Notes under the pieces: model-generated
Databases searched by the model: none
What the model was told of the DNA's origin: nothing
The model's input: the letters and a program-made list of their open reading frames with translations, nothing else
Part shown: positions 1 through 8,065 of the stretch, piece by piece
Numbering within the stretch: the first letter of the stretch is position 1
How the letters are laid out: every line of letters starts with the position of its first letter
Translations under genes and position numbers: made by a program
Assembly (NCBI RefSeq): GCF_003605435.1
Contig: NZ_QXQB01000001.1
Coordinates: 868,001 to 932,000, forward strand
Direction of reading: 5' to 3'
Source: Paenibacillus pinisoli
GTDB taxonomy: Bacteria; Bacillota; Bacilli; Paenibacillales; Paenibacillaceae
DNA: 64,000 nucleotides

Positions 1-3000
1 GCCATAAACCCGCAATTTTTTCTTCCGTCCCTGCATCTGGCGGTACATACGGCACCGCTCGCGAAGTTCCAGTCGCAAAGTCCCGAGGCGCAGGCAGCCG
101 CTTCTTGTCTACCTTGCCGCTCGCATTAAGCGGAAGCTTATCCAGCGTGACAATAGCCGACGGAATCATAAAAGCCGGCAGCTTGCCCCCCAATTGTCCG
201 CGAAGGTCCGCCTGCTCCGTCAGTTGCTCCGAAACGATATAAGCGCATAAATATGGCGTCCCTTCGCCTTCCGCCAACACGACAACAGCTTCCTTAATGC
301 CTGGGCAGTCCAATAGCCGGCTTTCGATTTCTCCCAGCTCGATCCGATAGCCTCTTAGCTTAACCTGGCTGTCGATCCGGTCCAGAAACTCCAGATTGCC
401 ATCGGGCAGCCGGCGTACCAGATCGCCTGTACGATAGACGAATGCCCGCTCCCGGAACGGATGGGGCTGGAATTTCGAAGCGGTCTGCTCCGGCAAGTTC
501 ACATAGCCTGCTGCCACACCGTCTCCCGCAATCCATAATTCGCCCGGTACAAGCGACGGCAGCAGCCTGCCGTTCCCATCCAGCACAAGCGTCTCCGATC
601 GGGCGATCGGCGCGCCGATCGGCACTGTCACCGCCGACTCCCCGTCCCAGCTCTCCGCTATCGGATAACATGTAGCAAAAACCGTCGTTTCCGTAGGCCC
701 GTATACATGCAGCAGCACGCCCGGACCCAAAGCCTCGTATGCTTTGCGGATATGTCTTACGGAAGCCCGCTCACCGCCGAACAGGATGTGCCGTACACCG
801 CGCAACGACCCAAGAGCATGATCAACCAAAGTATTGAACAACGCCGTCGTCACAAAAAAGACGGTTACGCCTTTAGCTTCGATCAGCTCCGTCAGCTTCC
901 ATATGTCAGCCACTTCTTCCTCGCCAACAAGCGTCAGCCTCGCTCCATTCAGCAGCGCTCCGTATATATCAAACGTTGAACCGTCAAACGCATAGTTCGA
1001 AAGCTGCAATAGCGCGTCGCTTTCGGTAATGTGCACATAATCGGTATGGACGGCAATTCTGGACACATTGCGATGAGAGGTCATAATCCCTTTCGGCCTG
1101 CCTGTGGACCCGGAGGTGTACATGATATACGCCAGGTCGTGAGCGGTGCCTTCCACGTCAAGGTTTAATCCCGATTCACCTAGCCAATCCGCATCTGGCT
1201 CCTCCAAGTCCAAGACAACGATAGAATCCTCAATGATCCGTGTGCATAGCTCCCTCGTCGGCGCCGCAGCGATAATAGCCTGCGCCTCCGTATCCTGCAG
1301 CATAAACCGGATCCGCTCTTCAGGGTACTGAGGATCAATCGGCACATATGCAGCTCCTGCTTTCAACACTGCAAGCATCGCCGCAATCATATCGCGGGAC
1401 CGCTTCATCAGCAGCGCCACCCTGAAGCCCGGCCGAATGCCGCTTCGCACGAGCGCATGCGCCATTCGATTGGCCCGCTCGTTCAGCTCGCTGTAGGTAT
1501 ACGCCTGATCGTCCATCTCCACGGCGATACGATGAGGCGCCTCGGCCGCTTGCCGCTCGAACAGCCGATGAAGCGCCAGCTCCTGCGAAGAAGCTGCGCC
1601 CGAACGGCTGAGCTCCAGAACATGTCCCCGTTCCCTTCCGTCGAGCGGATCAAGCTCGGCCAGCGTGAGGTGAGGCGCCTCTGCGGCTGCTTCGGCAAGC
1701 GCGATATAATGCCGCGCCAATTGCGATGCGGTCTCCCCATTGTACAAATCGAGCGCATATTCCAGCGTGAAGGCAATATCTGCCCCCGTATCGGTGCATT
1801 CCCAGGTCAGATCGAATTTGGCTGTGCCGGTGTCGATGGGCGCTGGCGCATAAGCCACATCCTTGCTGCGCCATTCGGGCAGCTCCATGTTCTGCAGTGT
1901 GAACACCGTATCGAACAGCGGATTGCGGCTGAACTCCCGCTTCGCTCCTGCCAATTCTGCGATTTCCTCATATGGCACATCACCGCTGCCGATAGCTGCC
2001 AGCGATTCCTCATGGACCAGCTTCAGCCATTGCCTGAATGGCATGCCGCTGTCGCCGCGCAGCCGGATCGGAACCATGTTGATGAACATGCCGGCCACTT
2101 GCTGCTGCTCCGGCCGCATCCGCCTTGCAGCTGCCGTTCCGACCACCAGATCGGACTCGCCTGTATACTTCGTGAGCAGCGAATAATAGACCGCCAGCAA
2201 CACTGTATACAAGGTAACGCCTTCGCGCTGCGCCATTGATCGGAGCCCTCCCGCAAGCTCAGGCCCTAGCACGAACCGCTCAATAGCGCCGCGATAGCTC
2301 GGCGCTTGCGGCCTTGGGCGCAAGGCAGGAATGACCGGAGCTGGCACACCGTCAGAGAAAACCTCGCGCCAATACTGCTGCTGGCGATAAAGTCTGCCGC
2401 TGACCCTGCGAGCTTCCTCCCATAAAGCGATATCGCCGCCATGGATGCTTAATGGCTCAGGCGGCATCCCGTCGTACAAAGCTGCAAGATCTCGCATCAA
2501 TATGCCCATGGATGTGCCATCCGTAATGATATGATGCATGTCCAGCAGCAAGATGTGAGACTCCGCTCCCCGTTTCACCAGCTCCATGCTGAAGAGAGGA
2601 GCTTGCTCCATACGATACGGCTTCAGAAAGCCGCGCTTCCGTTCCGCCAGGTCCGAGTCGGACCAGAGGCTTCCGTCAATCATTGATAGCGGCAGCGGGA
2701 CTTCTTCCTCGATGCGCTGCATAACGGCGGCTTCTTCCATGAAGAAGGAAGTCCGAAGCGCCGGATGCCGGCGCATCAGCGCCCTCCAAGCAGCGGTGAA
2801 CCGCTCAATATCAAGCGGGCCGTTCACTTCAATTGCAAACGGCAAATGATAATTAAGGAGCCCCGGATTCAGCTCCTCCAATATAAATAGCCGTCTCTGC
2901 GCGGAGGTCGCCGGGTAGAACGCTCGCTCCGCAGCCTTCGTCAGCGGCAGCGGCGCTCCCTTGCCTGCGTCCCCGCTCTCCCTCATTCTATCGTCAAGCA

Positions 3001-4981
3001 AGACGGCGAGCGTTTCTACCGAATCATGCAGGAACAGTTCGGTAAGCGTAATCTCCACCCCGAACAGCTCCTGCAGACTGGCAGCGGCATAAGCCGCCTT
3101 CAGCGAATTGCCGCCTTGCTCAAGAAAGCCGTCCTTCCGGCTTATATAATCCTTCCGCAGCACCTCGCGCCAGACGGACATCACCTGCCGCTCGGTTTCG
3201 CTTACAGGCTCCTGTTCCAGTTCTTCGTTTAGCCTTGAAGCTTGCTGCTGCTCCAATGCGGCTGCCGCTTCGAATTCCGCAATTTCTGCCAGCGTCTCGG
3301 AATAGGCTCCTTCCTTGAGCGCTTCCGCGAGTACGTAACGCTGGATTTTGCCCGAGGTCGTCTTCGGGATGCGCCGGACCGGCACTACATAAGCAGCTTC
3401 CAGCCCTGCCGACCGGCTCAGCAGCTTTCTTACGTCGGCGATTAGCGGCAAAAATCCGTTCATCTTGCCGCGATATTGAATAAACACCGCGATTGCATCG
3501 CGCTTGGTTGTTTCATCCTGAACGGCGGTGATCGCCGTTTTCCCTATTTCGGCTCCCTTTAGAACACTTATTAACGTCTCCAGGTCATGCGGATACACAT
3601 TTTGCCCGTTGACGAAAATGACATCCTTCATACGGCCGGTCACATATAAACGTCCATTCAGCATGAAACCCAAATCACCCGTATTCAGCCAGCCCTCCGG
3701 CGTGATGATTTGTTCGTTCACATCAGGACGCTTATAGTAACCGGCAGTTACGTTGCGCCCTTTAATATGAATTAAGCCTACGCTCCCAGCCTCCGCTGGC
3801 TCGCCGCTCTCGCTGCATATCCGCACTTCGCACTCCTGTACGGGAGAACCCAGCTCTACGATTTCGATAGCAGCCGCATCATCCTCTCCGGACAATTGCA
3901 CCGGCTCTCCTACCGCTAGCGACCTGCGCTCCAGCTTGATTGTAGCCAGATGCTCCTCTGTGCCTGGAAAAGTAACGGCAAGACTGGCTTCCGCGAGCCC
4001 GTACACCGGGAAAATACAATTTCCCTTTAAACCGTAAGGGCCCATAGCCTCCAGAAAATCACGGCAATGTGCAGCCGAGATAGGCTCCGCTCCGTTAAAG
4101 ATCAGTCTGACGCAGGACAAATCCCACTCCGCCGCCGCTTCCGGCTTCCAATGCTGGAGGAAATGCACATAACCAAAGTTCGGCGAGGACAAGCAGGTCA
4201 CTCTGTGCCGATTCGCCAGCTCCAGCCATTTCATCGGATGAAGCACAAATGTCGAGGTCGGCAGGTGCAGCTGTTTCATCCCGCATAGCAGCGGGGACAG
4301 ATGGAAGCCGATCAGCCCCATATCATGGGTGAGAGGCAGCCAGCTTAGCGAAGAATCCCGCTCCGTCGACTGCGCGCCATACTGAATGGCACGCATATTC
4401 GATAATAAATTGCCGTGCGTAAGCACGACGCCCTTCGGGTCACCCGTAGAGCCGGAGGTGAATTGGATAAAGGCGATATCCGTCTCCTCAGCGTTATGAA
4501 GCTCTCCCTGCGGTCCGTTCACATCCGAGGCAGCCTCCATGAGCGCTGCAATCGAAATGCTGCCGGACTCCAGCTGTGATGCCATCTCCGCCTCTCCTTG
4601 CTTCAAAGCATAGCTTTGAATGCCTGGCCAAAGAGCCGCATCGCATAGCAGCCTTGGCGATTCCAGCTGCTTCCACACTTGAATCAGCTTATGGCGTCCT
4701 TCGTCCGTCCTGGCCGCGGTCACTGGCACGGGGATTATGCCGCCCAGCGCACAAGCCCAGAACAGAACGATAAACGGCTCGTTCTCCTCAGTCTGCATGA
4801 CAGCAAAGTCACCTGCGTGCATACCTTGTTCTTGAAGCATATGAAGGGCCCTGCCGGCTGCCGCCAGCAGACTTCCATAAGGCAAAAAACGTTCCTGACC
4901 GCTCTCACAAAAACGAATGCCCGCCATGCTATGCTTGCGCGCCAGCAATACATCGGTCAAATTTGAGTAGATGTTGTTCAT
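1..4981 (-). CDS. Fatty-acyl-AMP ligase / non-ribosomal peptide synthetase, 5' part (runs off left edge)
   Basis: First 1,660 codons of a lipopeptide-type NRPS. Domain order: an N-terminal fatty-acyl-AMP ligase (TSGSTG at 175-180, then SWLPLTHDMGLIG and the KDVIFVNGQNVYPHD motif typical of FAALs), a carrier domain (GGNSL, phosphopantetheine Ser626), a condensation domain (HHIITDG at 816-822), and an adenylation domain (YTSGSTGRPKG near 1289, VYGPTE, YRTGDL, NASGKVDKKRLP). The sequence then enters the next carrier domain at the window edge. The expected role is to load a fatty acid directly onto the assembly line and acylate the first amino acid. Specificity residues read as D-G-F-F-L-G-V-V, the known isoleucine code. 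ATG 4981 was chosen over in-frame ATG 4990 because GGGGG lies 9 bases before it. It follows panD by about 28 bases, probably on the same transcript. Downstream modules and thioesterase are not visible. Confidence 0.93.
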   Translation of the reverse strand, partial: MNNIYSNLTDVLLARKHSMAGIRFCESGQERFLPYGSLLAAAGRALHMLQEQGMHAGDFAVMQTEENEPFIVLFWACALGGIIPVPVTAARTDEGRHKLIQVWKQLESPRLLCDAALWPGIQSYALKQGEAEMASQLESGSISIAALMEAASDVNGPQGELHNAEETDIAFIQFTSGSTGDPKGVVLTHGNLLSNMRAIQYGAQSTERDSSLSWLPLTHDMGLIGFHLSPLLCGMKQLHLPTSTFVLHPMKWLELANRHRVTCLSSPNFGYVHFLQHWKPEAAAEWDLSCVRLIFNGAEPISAAHCRDFLEAMGPYGLKGNCIFPVYGLAEASLAVTFPGTEEHLATIKLERRSLAVGEPVQLSGEDDAAAIEIVELGSPVQECEVRICSESGEPAEAGSVGLIHIKGRNVTAGYYKRPDVNEQIITPEGWLNTGDLGFMLNGRLYVTGRMKDVIFVNGQNVYPHDLETLISVLKGAEIGKTAITAVQDETTKRDAIAVFIQYRGKMNGFLPLIADVRKLLSRSAGLEAAYVVPVRRIPKTTSGKIQRYVLAEALKEGAYSETLAEIAEFEAAAALEQQQASRLNEELEQEPVSETERQVMSVWREVLRKDYISRKDGFLEQGGNSLKAAYAAASLQELFGVEITLTELFLHDSVETLAVLLDDRMRESGDAGKGAPLPLTKAAERAFYPATSAQRRLFILEELNPGLLNYHLPFAIEVNGPLDIERFTAAWRALMRRHPALRTSFFMEEAAVMQRIEEEVPLPLSMIDGSLWSDSDLAERKRGFLKPYRMEQAPLFSMELVKRGAESHILLLDMHHIITDGTSMGILMRDLAALYDGMPPEPLSIHGGDIALWEEARRVSGRLYRQQQYWREVFSDGVPAPVIPALRPRPQAPSYRGAIERFVLGPELAGGLRSMAQREGVTLYTVLLAVYYSLLTKYTGESDLVVGTAAARRMRPEQQQVAGMFINMVPIRLRGDSGMPFRQWLKLVHEESLAAIGSGDVPYEEIAELAGAKREFSRNPLFDTVFTLQNMELPEWRSKDVAYAPAPIDTGTAKFDLTWECTDTGADIAFTLEYALDLYNGETASQLARHYIALAEAAAEAPHLTLAELDPLDGRERGHVLELSRSGAASSQELALHRLFERQAAEAPHRIAVEMDDQAYTYSELNERANRMAHALVRSGIRPGFRVALLMKRSRDMIAAMLAVLKAGAAYVPIDPQYPEERIRFMLQDTEAQAIIAAAPTRELCTRIIEDSIVVLDLEEPDADWLGESGLNLDVEGTAHDLAYIMYTSGSTGRPKGIMTSHRNVSRIAVHTDYVHITESDALLQLSNYAFDGSTFDIYGALLNGARLTLVGEEEVADIWKLTELIEAKGVTVFFVTTALFNTLVDHALGSLRGVRHILFGGERASVRHIRKAYEALGPGVLLHVYGPTETTVFATCYPIAESWDGESAVTVPIGAPIARSETLVLDGNGRLLPSLVPGELWIAGDGVAAGYVNLPEQTASKFQPHPFRERAFVYRTGDLVRRLPDGNLEFLDRIDSQVKLRGYRIELGEIESRLLDCPGIKEAVVVLAEGEGTPYLCAYIVSEQLTEQADLRGQLGGKLPAFMIPSAIVTLDKLPLNASGKVDKKRLPAPRDFATGTSRAVPYVPPDAGTEEKIAGLW

Positions 4982-5009
4982 TTTTGGCATCCCCCGATTC
5001 GACTTATTG

Positions 5010-5393
5010 TCACACCGTTGTGGAATGCAGTTCCTGATACTCCCCGGTTACAATCCGATTCTGCTCGTCCATAATGACGACATGCGGACGGTATGTGCGC
5101 GCGACGGATTCTTCCATCATCGCGTACGAGATAATAATGACGCGGTCGCCCGGCTGTACCAGCCTGGCCGCAGCGCCGTTCAAGCAAACCATACCCGAGC
5201 CTCTCGGCCCTGTTATGACATAGGTTTCGAGTCTCGCGCCGTTATTTATATTAACGACTTGCACTTTTTCATTCTCCAAAATGTTCGATGCGTCCAAAAT
5301 GTCTTGATCAATCGTAATGCTTCCTACGTAATTTAAGTTAGCTTCCGTCACAACTGCACGGTGGATTTTGGACTTATGCATCTCTCTGAACAT
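5010..5393 (-). CDS. panD: Aspartate 1-decarboxylase (proenzyme)
   Basis: 127 residues. Cytosolic pyruvoyl enzyme that converts L-aspartate to beta-alanine for pantothenate and CoA. The self-cleavage site is clear at Gly24-Ser25 in NYVGSITID, Lys9 is present in the N-terminal SKIHRA motif, and the N- and C-terminal chains are of normal length. The start has an AAGGAGAG ribosome site 8 bases upstream. It stands without panB or panC and lies directly upstream of the NRPS gene on the same strand with no terminator between. This suggests it supplies beta-alanine either as a building block or for phosphopantetheine. That link is inferred from position only; the enzyme assignment itself is secure. 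Confidence 0.96.
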   Translation of the reverse strand: MFREMHKSKIHRAVVTEANLNYVGSITIDQDILDASNILENEKVQVVNINNGARLETYVITGPRGSGMVCLNGAAARLVQPGDRVIIISYAMMEESVARTYRPHVVIMDEQNRIVTGEYQELHSTTV

Positions 5394-5961
5394 GAATACA
5401 CTCTCCTTGTGGGGTGGTCTTTTTTAAAAAACTGAAACCTAAATAAACCTCCAATAACGAACAACCAACAACATTGATTCTCTGTAAAGAACATTCAGCG
5501 TAAAAACAGCCATTCACACGGTCAAACGTAAATTCACACTTAATCCTAACGGGCAAAAACTAAAAAACTGGTTGTTCATGCTGGCAGGCGGATTCATGAT
5601 ATTGAGAGAGCTGTGCAAGGCGCTTGGATTCTAGTTGATTGAAAATTCTGGAAGTATTGACGTGGAGTATATTCCGTACTTGCATGAAGTCGATTCTTGA
5701 AGAAGTTTCATTGTGAGGTAAATGGGTGTAATTGAGTGTAGCGGTGAAGAGTTAAAGCGTTAGCGTAAATAAAAAAACAATTCCCATGAAGTTGTCAATG
5801 TGCGGGTTTCAGACGCAAAAAATGATACATATATCAGAAAAATGATATATACCCACGAAAATTCTTGCATCCTTACCCCTATAGTAGTGGTATTTGTCCG
5901 CTTGCGTAAGGGTGATTATTATATCAAAAGAGGGGTAAATTCTATTATTTTCAAATTTCGC
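5394..5961 (-). promoter_or_regulatory. Long leader/promoter region of panD-NRPS
   Basis: 568 bases without a convincing gene, AT-rich compared with its surroundings. On the minus strand there is an extended -10 (TGATATAAT, with the TATAAT at 5923-5918). It lies between two inverted 8-base arms, TTACCCCT (5873-5880) and AGGGGTAA (5931-5938). A second possible -35, TTGACA, lies at 5798-5793 but has only a poor -10. Two near-identical copies of AAAAATGATA(C/T)ATA lie at about 5818-5852. If the extended -10 is used, the panD mRNA would have a leader of about 520 bases. Promoter positions are candidates only. Confidence 0.35.
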
Positions 5962-7041
5962 CTACCAGAGGTTAAGAGCCTTTTGCAGGAAAGCGCTCCC
6001 TTTCCTGCTGGACAACAGCAGCTTCACATACAGCAGCAGATTAAAAATCGTAACCTTGCTTTGGATGGATTGACGGCAATATTGCAGGGCCAGCTTGCGG
6101 TCATGGCGGTTCAAATAGCCCAAGGTATAATACTTGCTTGCGATTCCAATATCGATATACGACAGCTGCCTCGATTTGTGGCTTATGGAGTCTGACTGCG
6201 CAACAAGCTCTCGAATATGCTCACGCACCTTGATCGATTTGAAGCTGAGTCCTTCGATTTTGGAATATATCTCCTCATGAAGATGGATCGTGTCGGGGTC
6301 CAGCAGCCAGCGGTCGCAAAAAAAGTAGAGGCTGTCGGGCGATTCCTGATAGACGGAATGGGGTTTGGTCTGAAGTGCGATGCGGTAATTGTCAAAGAAA
6401 CGGAGCAGAAAGGTAGTGTCCTCGCCTAAATGAAATTGCTCATTGATCAGCCCGACTTCATCCAGCAGCTTCCGCCGGAACATCATCGTATTGAGCTGAA
6501 AAAAATTGCGGGTATGCGACAGGAAGGCTTCAAAAAGCCCTTTCTCAAAAATGATGACCTCCCCTTCATTCTGTGTTTCAAAAGTATTCCTCATCTTGTT
6601 CAGCAGACCGCGCTCCACTTCATTGTCGAAGGTATATGACGCTACATCTCCGTGCCGCTCCACCCAAAGTGCAAAGGTGACATCGGCCTGGGCCTGGGCA
6701 TGAGCGTCCATACTGTCGCTAAGGTGGCAGGGGAACCATTCGTCATCAGAATCGAGAAATGCCAAAAACTCGCCCTTCGCCGCCAGCATTCCTGTATTGC
6801 GCGCCCCGCCCGGCCCTTTGGCACGCTCGTTGCGCACGTAGCGGATTCTTGCATCCCTCGCCGTCCACTCCCGTATAACGGCTTCAGTCTCATCTGTGCT
6901 GCGGTCATCCACGACGATAAGCTCCCAGTTCGCGTAAGGCTGCCGCATGATGGACTCGATGGCGCCCGAGATAATCTTCGCCCTGTTGTAGGTAGGCATC
7001 ACGATACTTACGAGCTGTTCCACTTCACTCATATTACTCAC
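5962..7041 (-). CDS. Family 2 glycosyltransferase
   Basis: 359 residues. GT-A fold inverting glycosyltransferase, expected to transfer a sugar from a nucleotide-sugar donor in the cytoplasm. The N-terminal half shows the family motifs: SIVMPTYNRA at about 12-21, VVDDRSTDET, RNERAKGPGGARNTG and the metal-binding FLDSDDEW. The C-terminal 150 residues are less conserved and have no clear membrane segment. It has its own promoter and is separated from the exopolysaccharide operon upstream by a terminator, so it looks monocistronic. Substrate and product cannot be told from the sequence; cell-wall or exopolysaccharide decoration is plausible. Confidence 0.85.
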   Translation of the reverse strand: MSNMSEVEQLVSIVMPTYNRAKIISGAIESIMRQPYANWELIVVDDRSTDETEAVIREWTARDARIRYVRNERAKGPGGARNTGMLAAKGEFLAFLDSDDEWFPCHLSDSMDAHAQAQADVTFALWVERHGDVASYTFDNEVERGLLNKMRNTFETQNEGEVIIFEKGLFEAFLSHTRNFFQLNTMMFRRKLLDEVGLINEQFHLGEDTTFLLRFFDNYRIALQTKPHSVYQESPDSLYFFCDRWLLDPDTIHLHEEIYSKIEGLSFKSIKVREHIRELVAQSDSISHKSRQLSYIDIGIASKYYTLGYLNRHDRKLALQYCRQSIQSKVTIFNLLLYVKLLLSSRKGSAFLQKALNLW

Positions 7042-7078
7042 TCCATTCTTTCATAAAAGACGCTGTTGAATCATCGTC

Positions 7079-7119
7079 AGTGTAAATGGGACAAGAACTA
7101 GACGTCAAGTCCAGTTCTT
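7079..7119 (-). promoter_or_regulatory. Promoter with overlapping inverted repeat, upstream of the GT2 gene
   Basis: Minus-strand -35 TTGACG (7108-7103) and -10 TACACT (7084-7079) with an 18-base spacer, about 38 bases before the GT2 start. The -35 sits in the middle of an 11-base inverted repeat (AAGAACTAGAC at 7093-7103, GTCCAGTTCTT at 7109-7119, one mismatch, 5-base centre), a typical placement for a repressor site. Confidence 0.5.
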
Positions 7120-7146
7120 ATAAATTTTAGTTAATATGCACAAAAA

Positions 7147-7179
7147 AGGAGCGGGCGAACGTGCAATTCGCCTGCTCCT
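7147..7179. terminator. Bidirectional intrinsic terminator after the exopolysaccharide operon
   Basis: 13-base stem with one G-U pair (AGGAGCGGGCGAA / TTCGCCTGCTCCT, 7-base loop), flanked by A-tract on the left and T-tract on the right, so it can act leftward at the end of the ydaK-like gene. Confidence 0.8.
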
Positions 7180-7213
7180 TTTATCATTTTACACCTATAC
7201 CTGACAGCTACGC

Positions 7214-8065
7214 CTACACGTCATACTCCAGCTGCTTCTTCGCTTGGGCGATGAAGTCAAGCGGAGTCGGAATGCTCTCGCGTTCATATTGGATTGCGCC
7301 AATCTTCAGATTGAGCGATACCTTATATTTCTCCGACTCTGACTCATTAAGCTCGTTCACGCGTTGCTTCAGCCGATCGATTACAATCTGCGCGCCTGGA
7401 CGATCCGTGAACAGCAGCATGCCCCACGTCGGATGCTCCCGGTTCAGCATATACAACGCATCGTTGGTTCGAATGCTGGTCTGGCTCAGCCTCGACATGT
7501 CCTGAATGGCATCAGTCAGCTGGCTTTCGCTAATCATTCGTTTGATCTCATCCCAATACTTCACCTGAATGACCAGGAGCGTAAGCGGAATTTCGTAACG
7601 TACGGACAATGCCATAAAGATTGTCGCGTCATTCTTAAAGGACAGTGTGTTCTTCAGACTGGTGTTGGCATCAACTGTTGCCAGGGAGGAGTTGTTTCTA
7701 AGCAGCTCCTCATTCTCAGCCTGCAGCCGCTTGCTGGACAAGGTCAGCATCCAGGTCACCATCGTAAAAATTGGCGTCATTATAAGCCAGAAATAATTTT
7801 GCGGGCCGATCAGTCCGCCGACTATTACAGTCTGATATAGCGTAAAGGTGCCGTATCCGAATATAAACAAAATATTCAAAATCAACCCGGTCGTCACCGT
7901 AGTAAAGTACGTAATGATCGCTATCATGAAAGCCACATTCAAGAAAATAACATTTTGCAAATACAAATCGGGGTCCCGGGCTGTAAATACTACCGCAACA
8001 AAGCAGGCTGCGAACAACAGCATAAACGCTGCGTCCGAGACCATGCTGCTCTGGAATCGCCTCAT
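7214..8065 (-). CDS. ydaK: Membrane c-di-GMP receptor with degenerate GGDEF domain (YdaK/PssE type)
   Basis: 283 residues, the same length as B. subtilis YdaK as I recall it. The first about 110 residues hold four hydrophobic membrane segments and the rest is a GGDEF-fold domain. The usual DxLTGLxN start motif has become DANTSLKN and the GGDEF active site is replaced (NREHPTW), so it should not make c-di-GMP. The inhibitory-site motif RxxD is kept (RTND) at the expected distance before the lost active site. That matches YdaK and Listeria PssE, which bind c-di-GMP and switch on exopolysaccharide synthesis. It is last in the operon and overlaps the ydaN-like gene by 4 bases (ATGA). Confidence 0.85.
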   Translation of the reverse strand: MRRFQSSMVSDAAFMLLFAACFVAVVFTARDPDLYLQNVIFLNVAFMIAIITYFTTVTTGLILNILFIFGYGTFTLYQTVIVGGLIGPQNYFWLIMTPIFTMVTWMLTLSSKRLQAENEELLRNNSSLATVDANTSLKNTLSFKNDATIFMALSVRYEIPLTLLVIQVKYWDEIKRMISESQLTDAIQDMSRLSQTSIRTNDALYMLNREHPTWGMLLFTDRPGAQIVIDRLKQRVNELNESESEKYKVSLNLKIGAIQYERESIPTPLDFIAQAKKQLEYDV

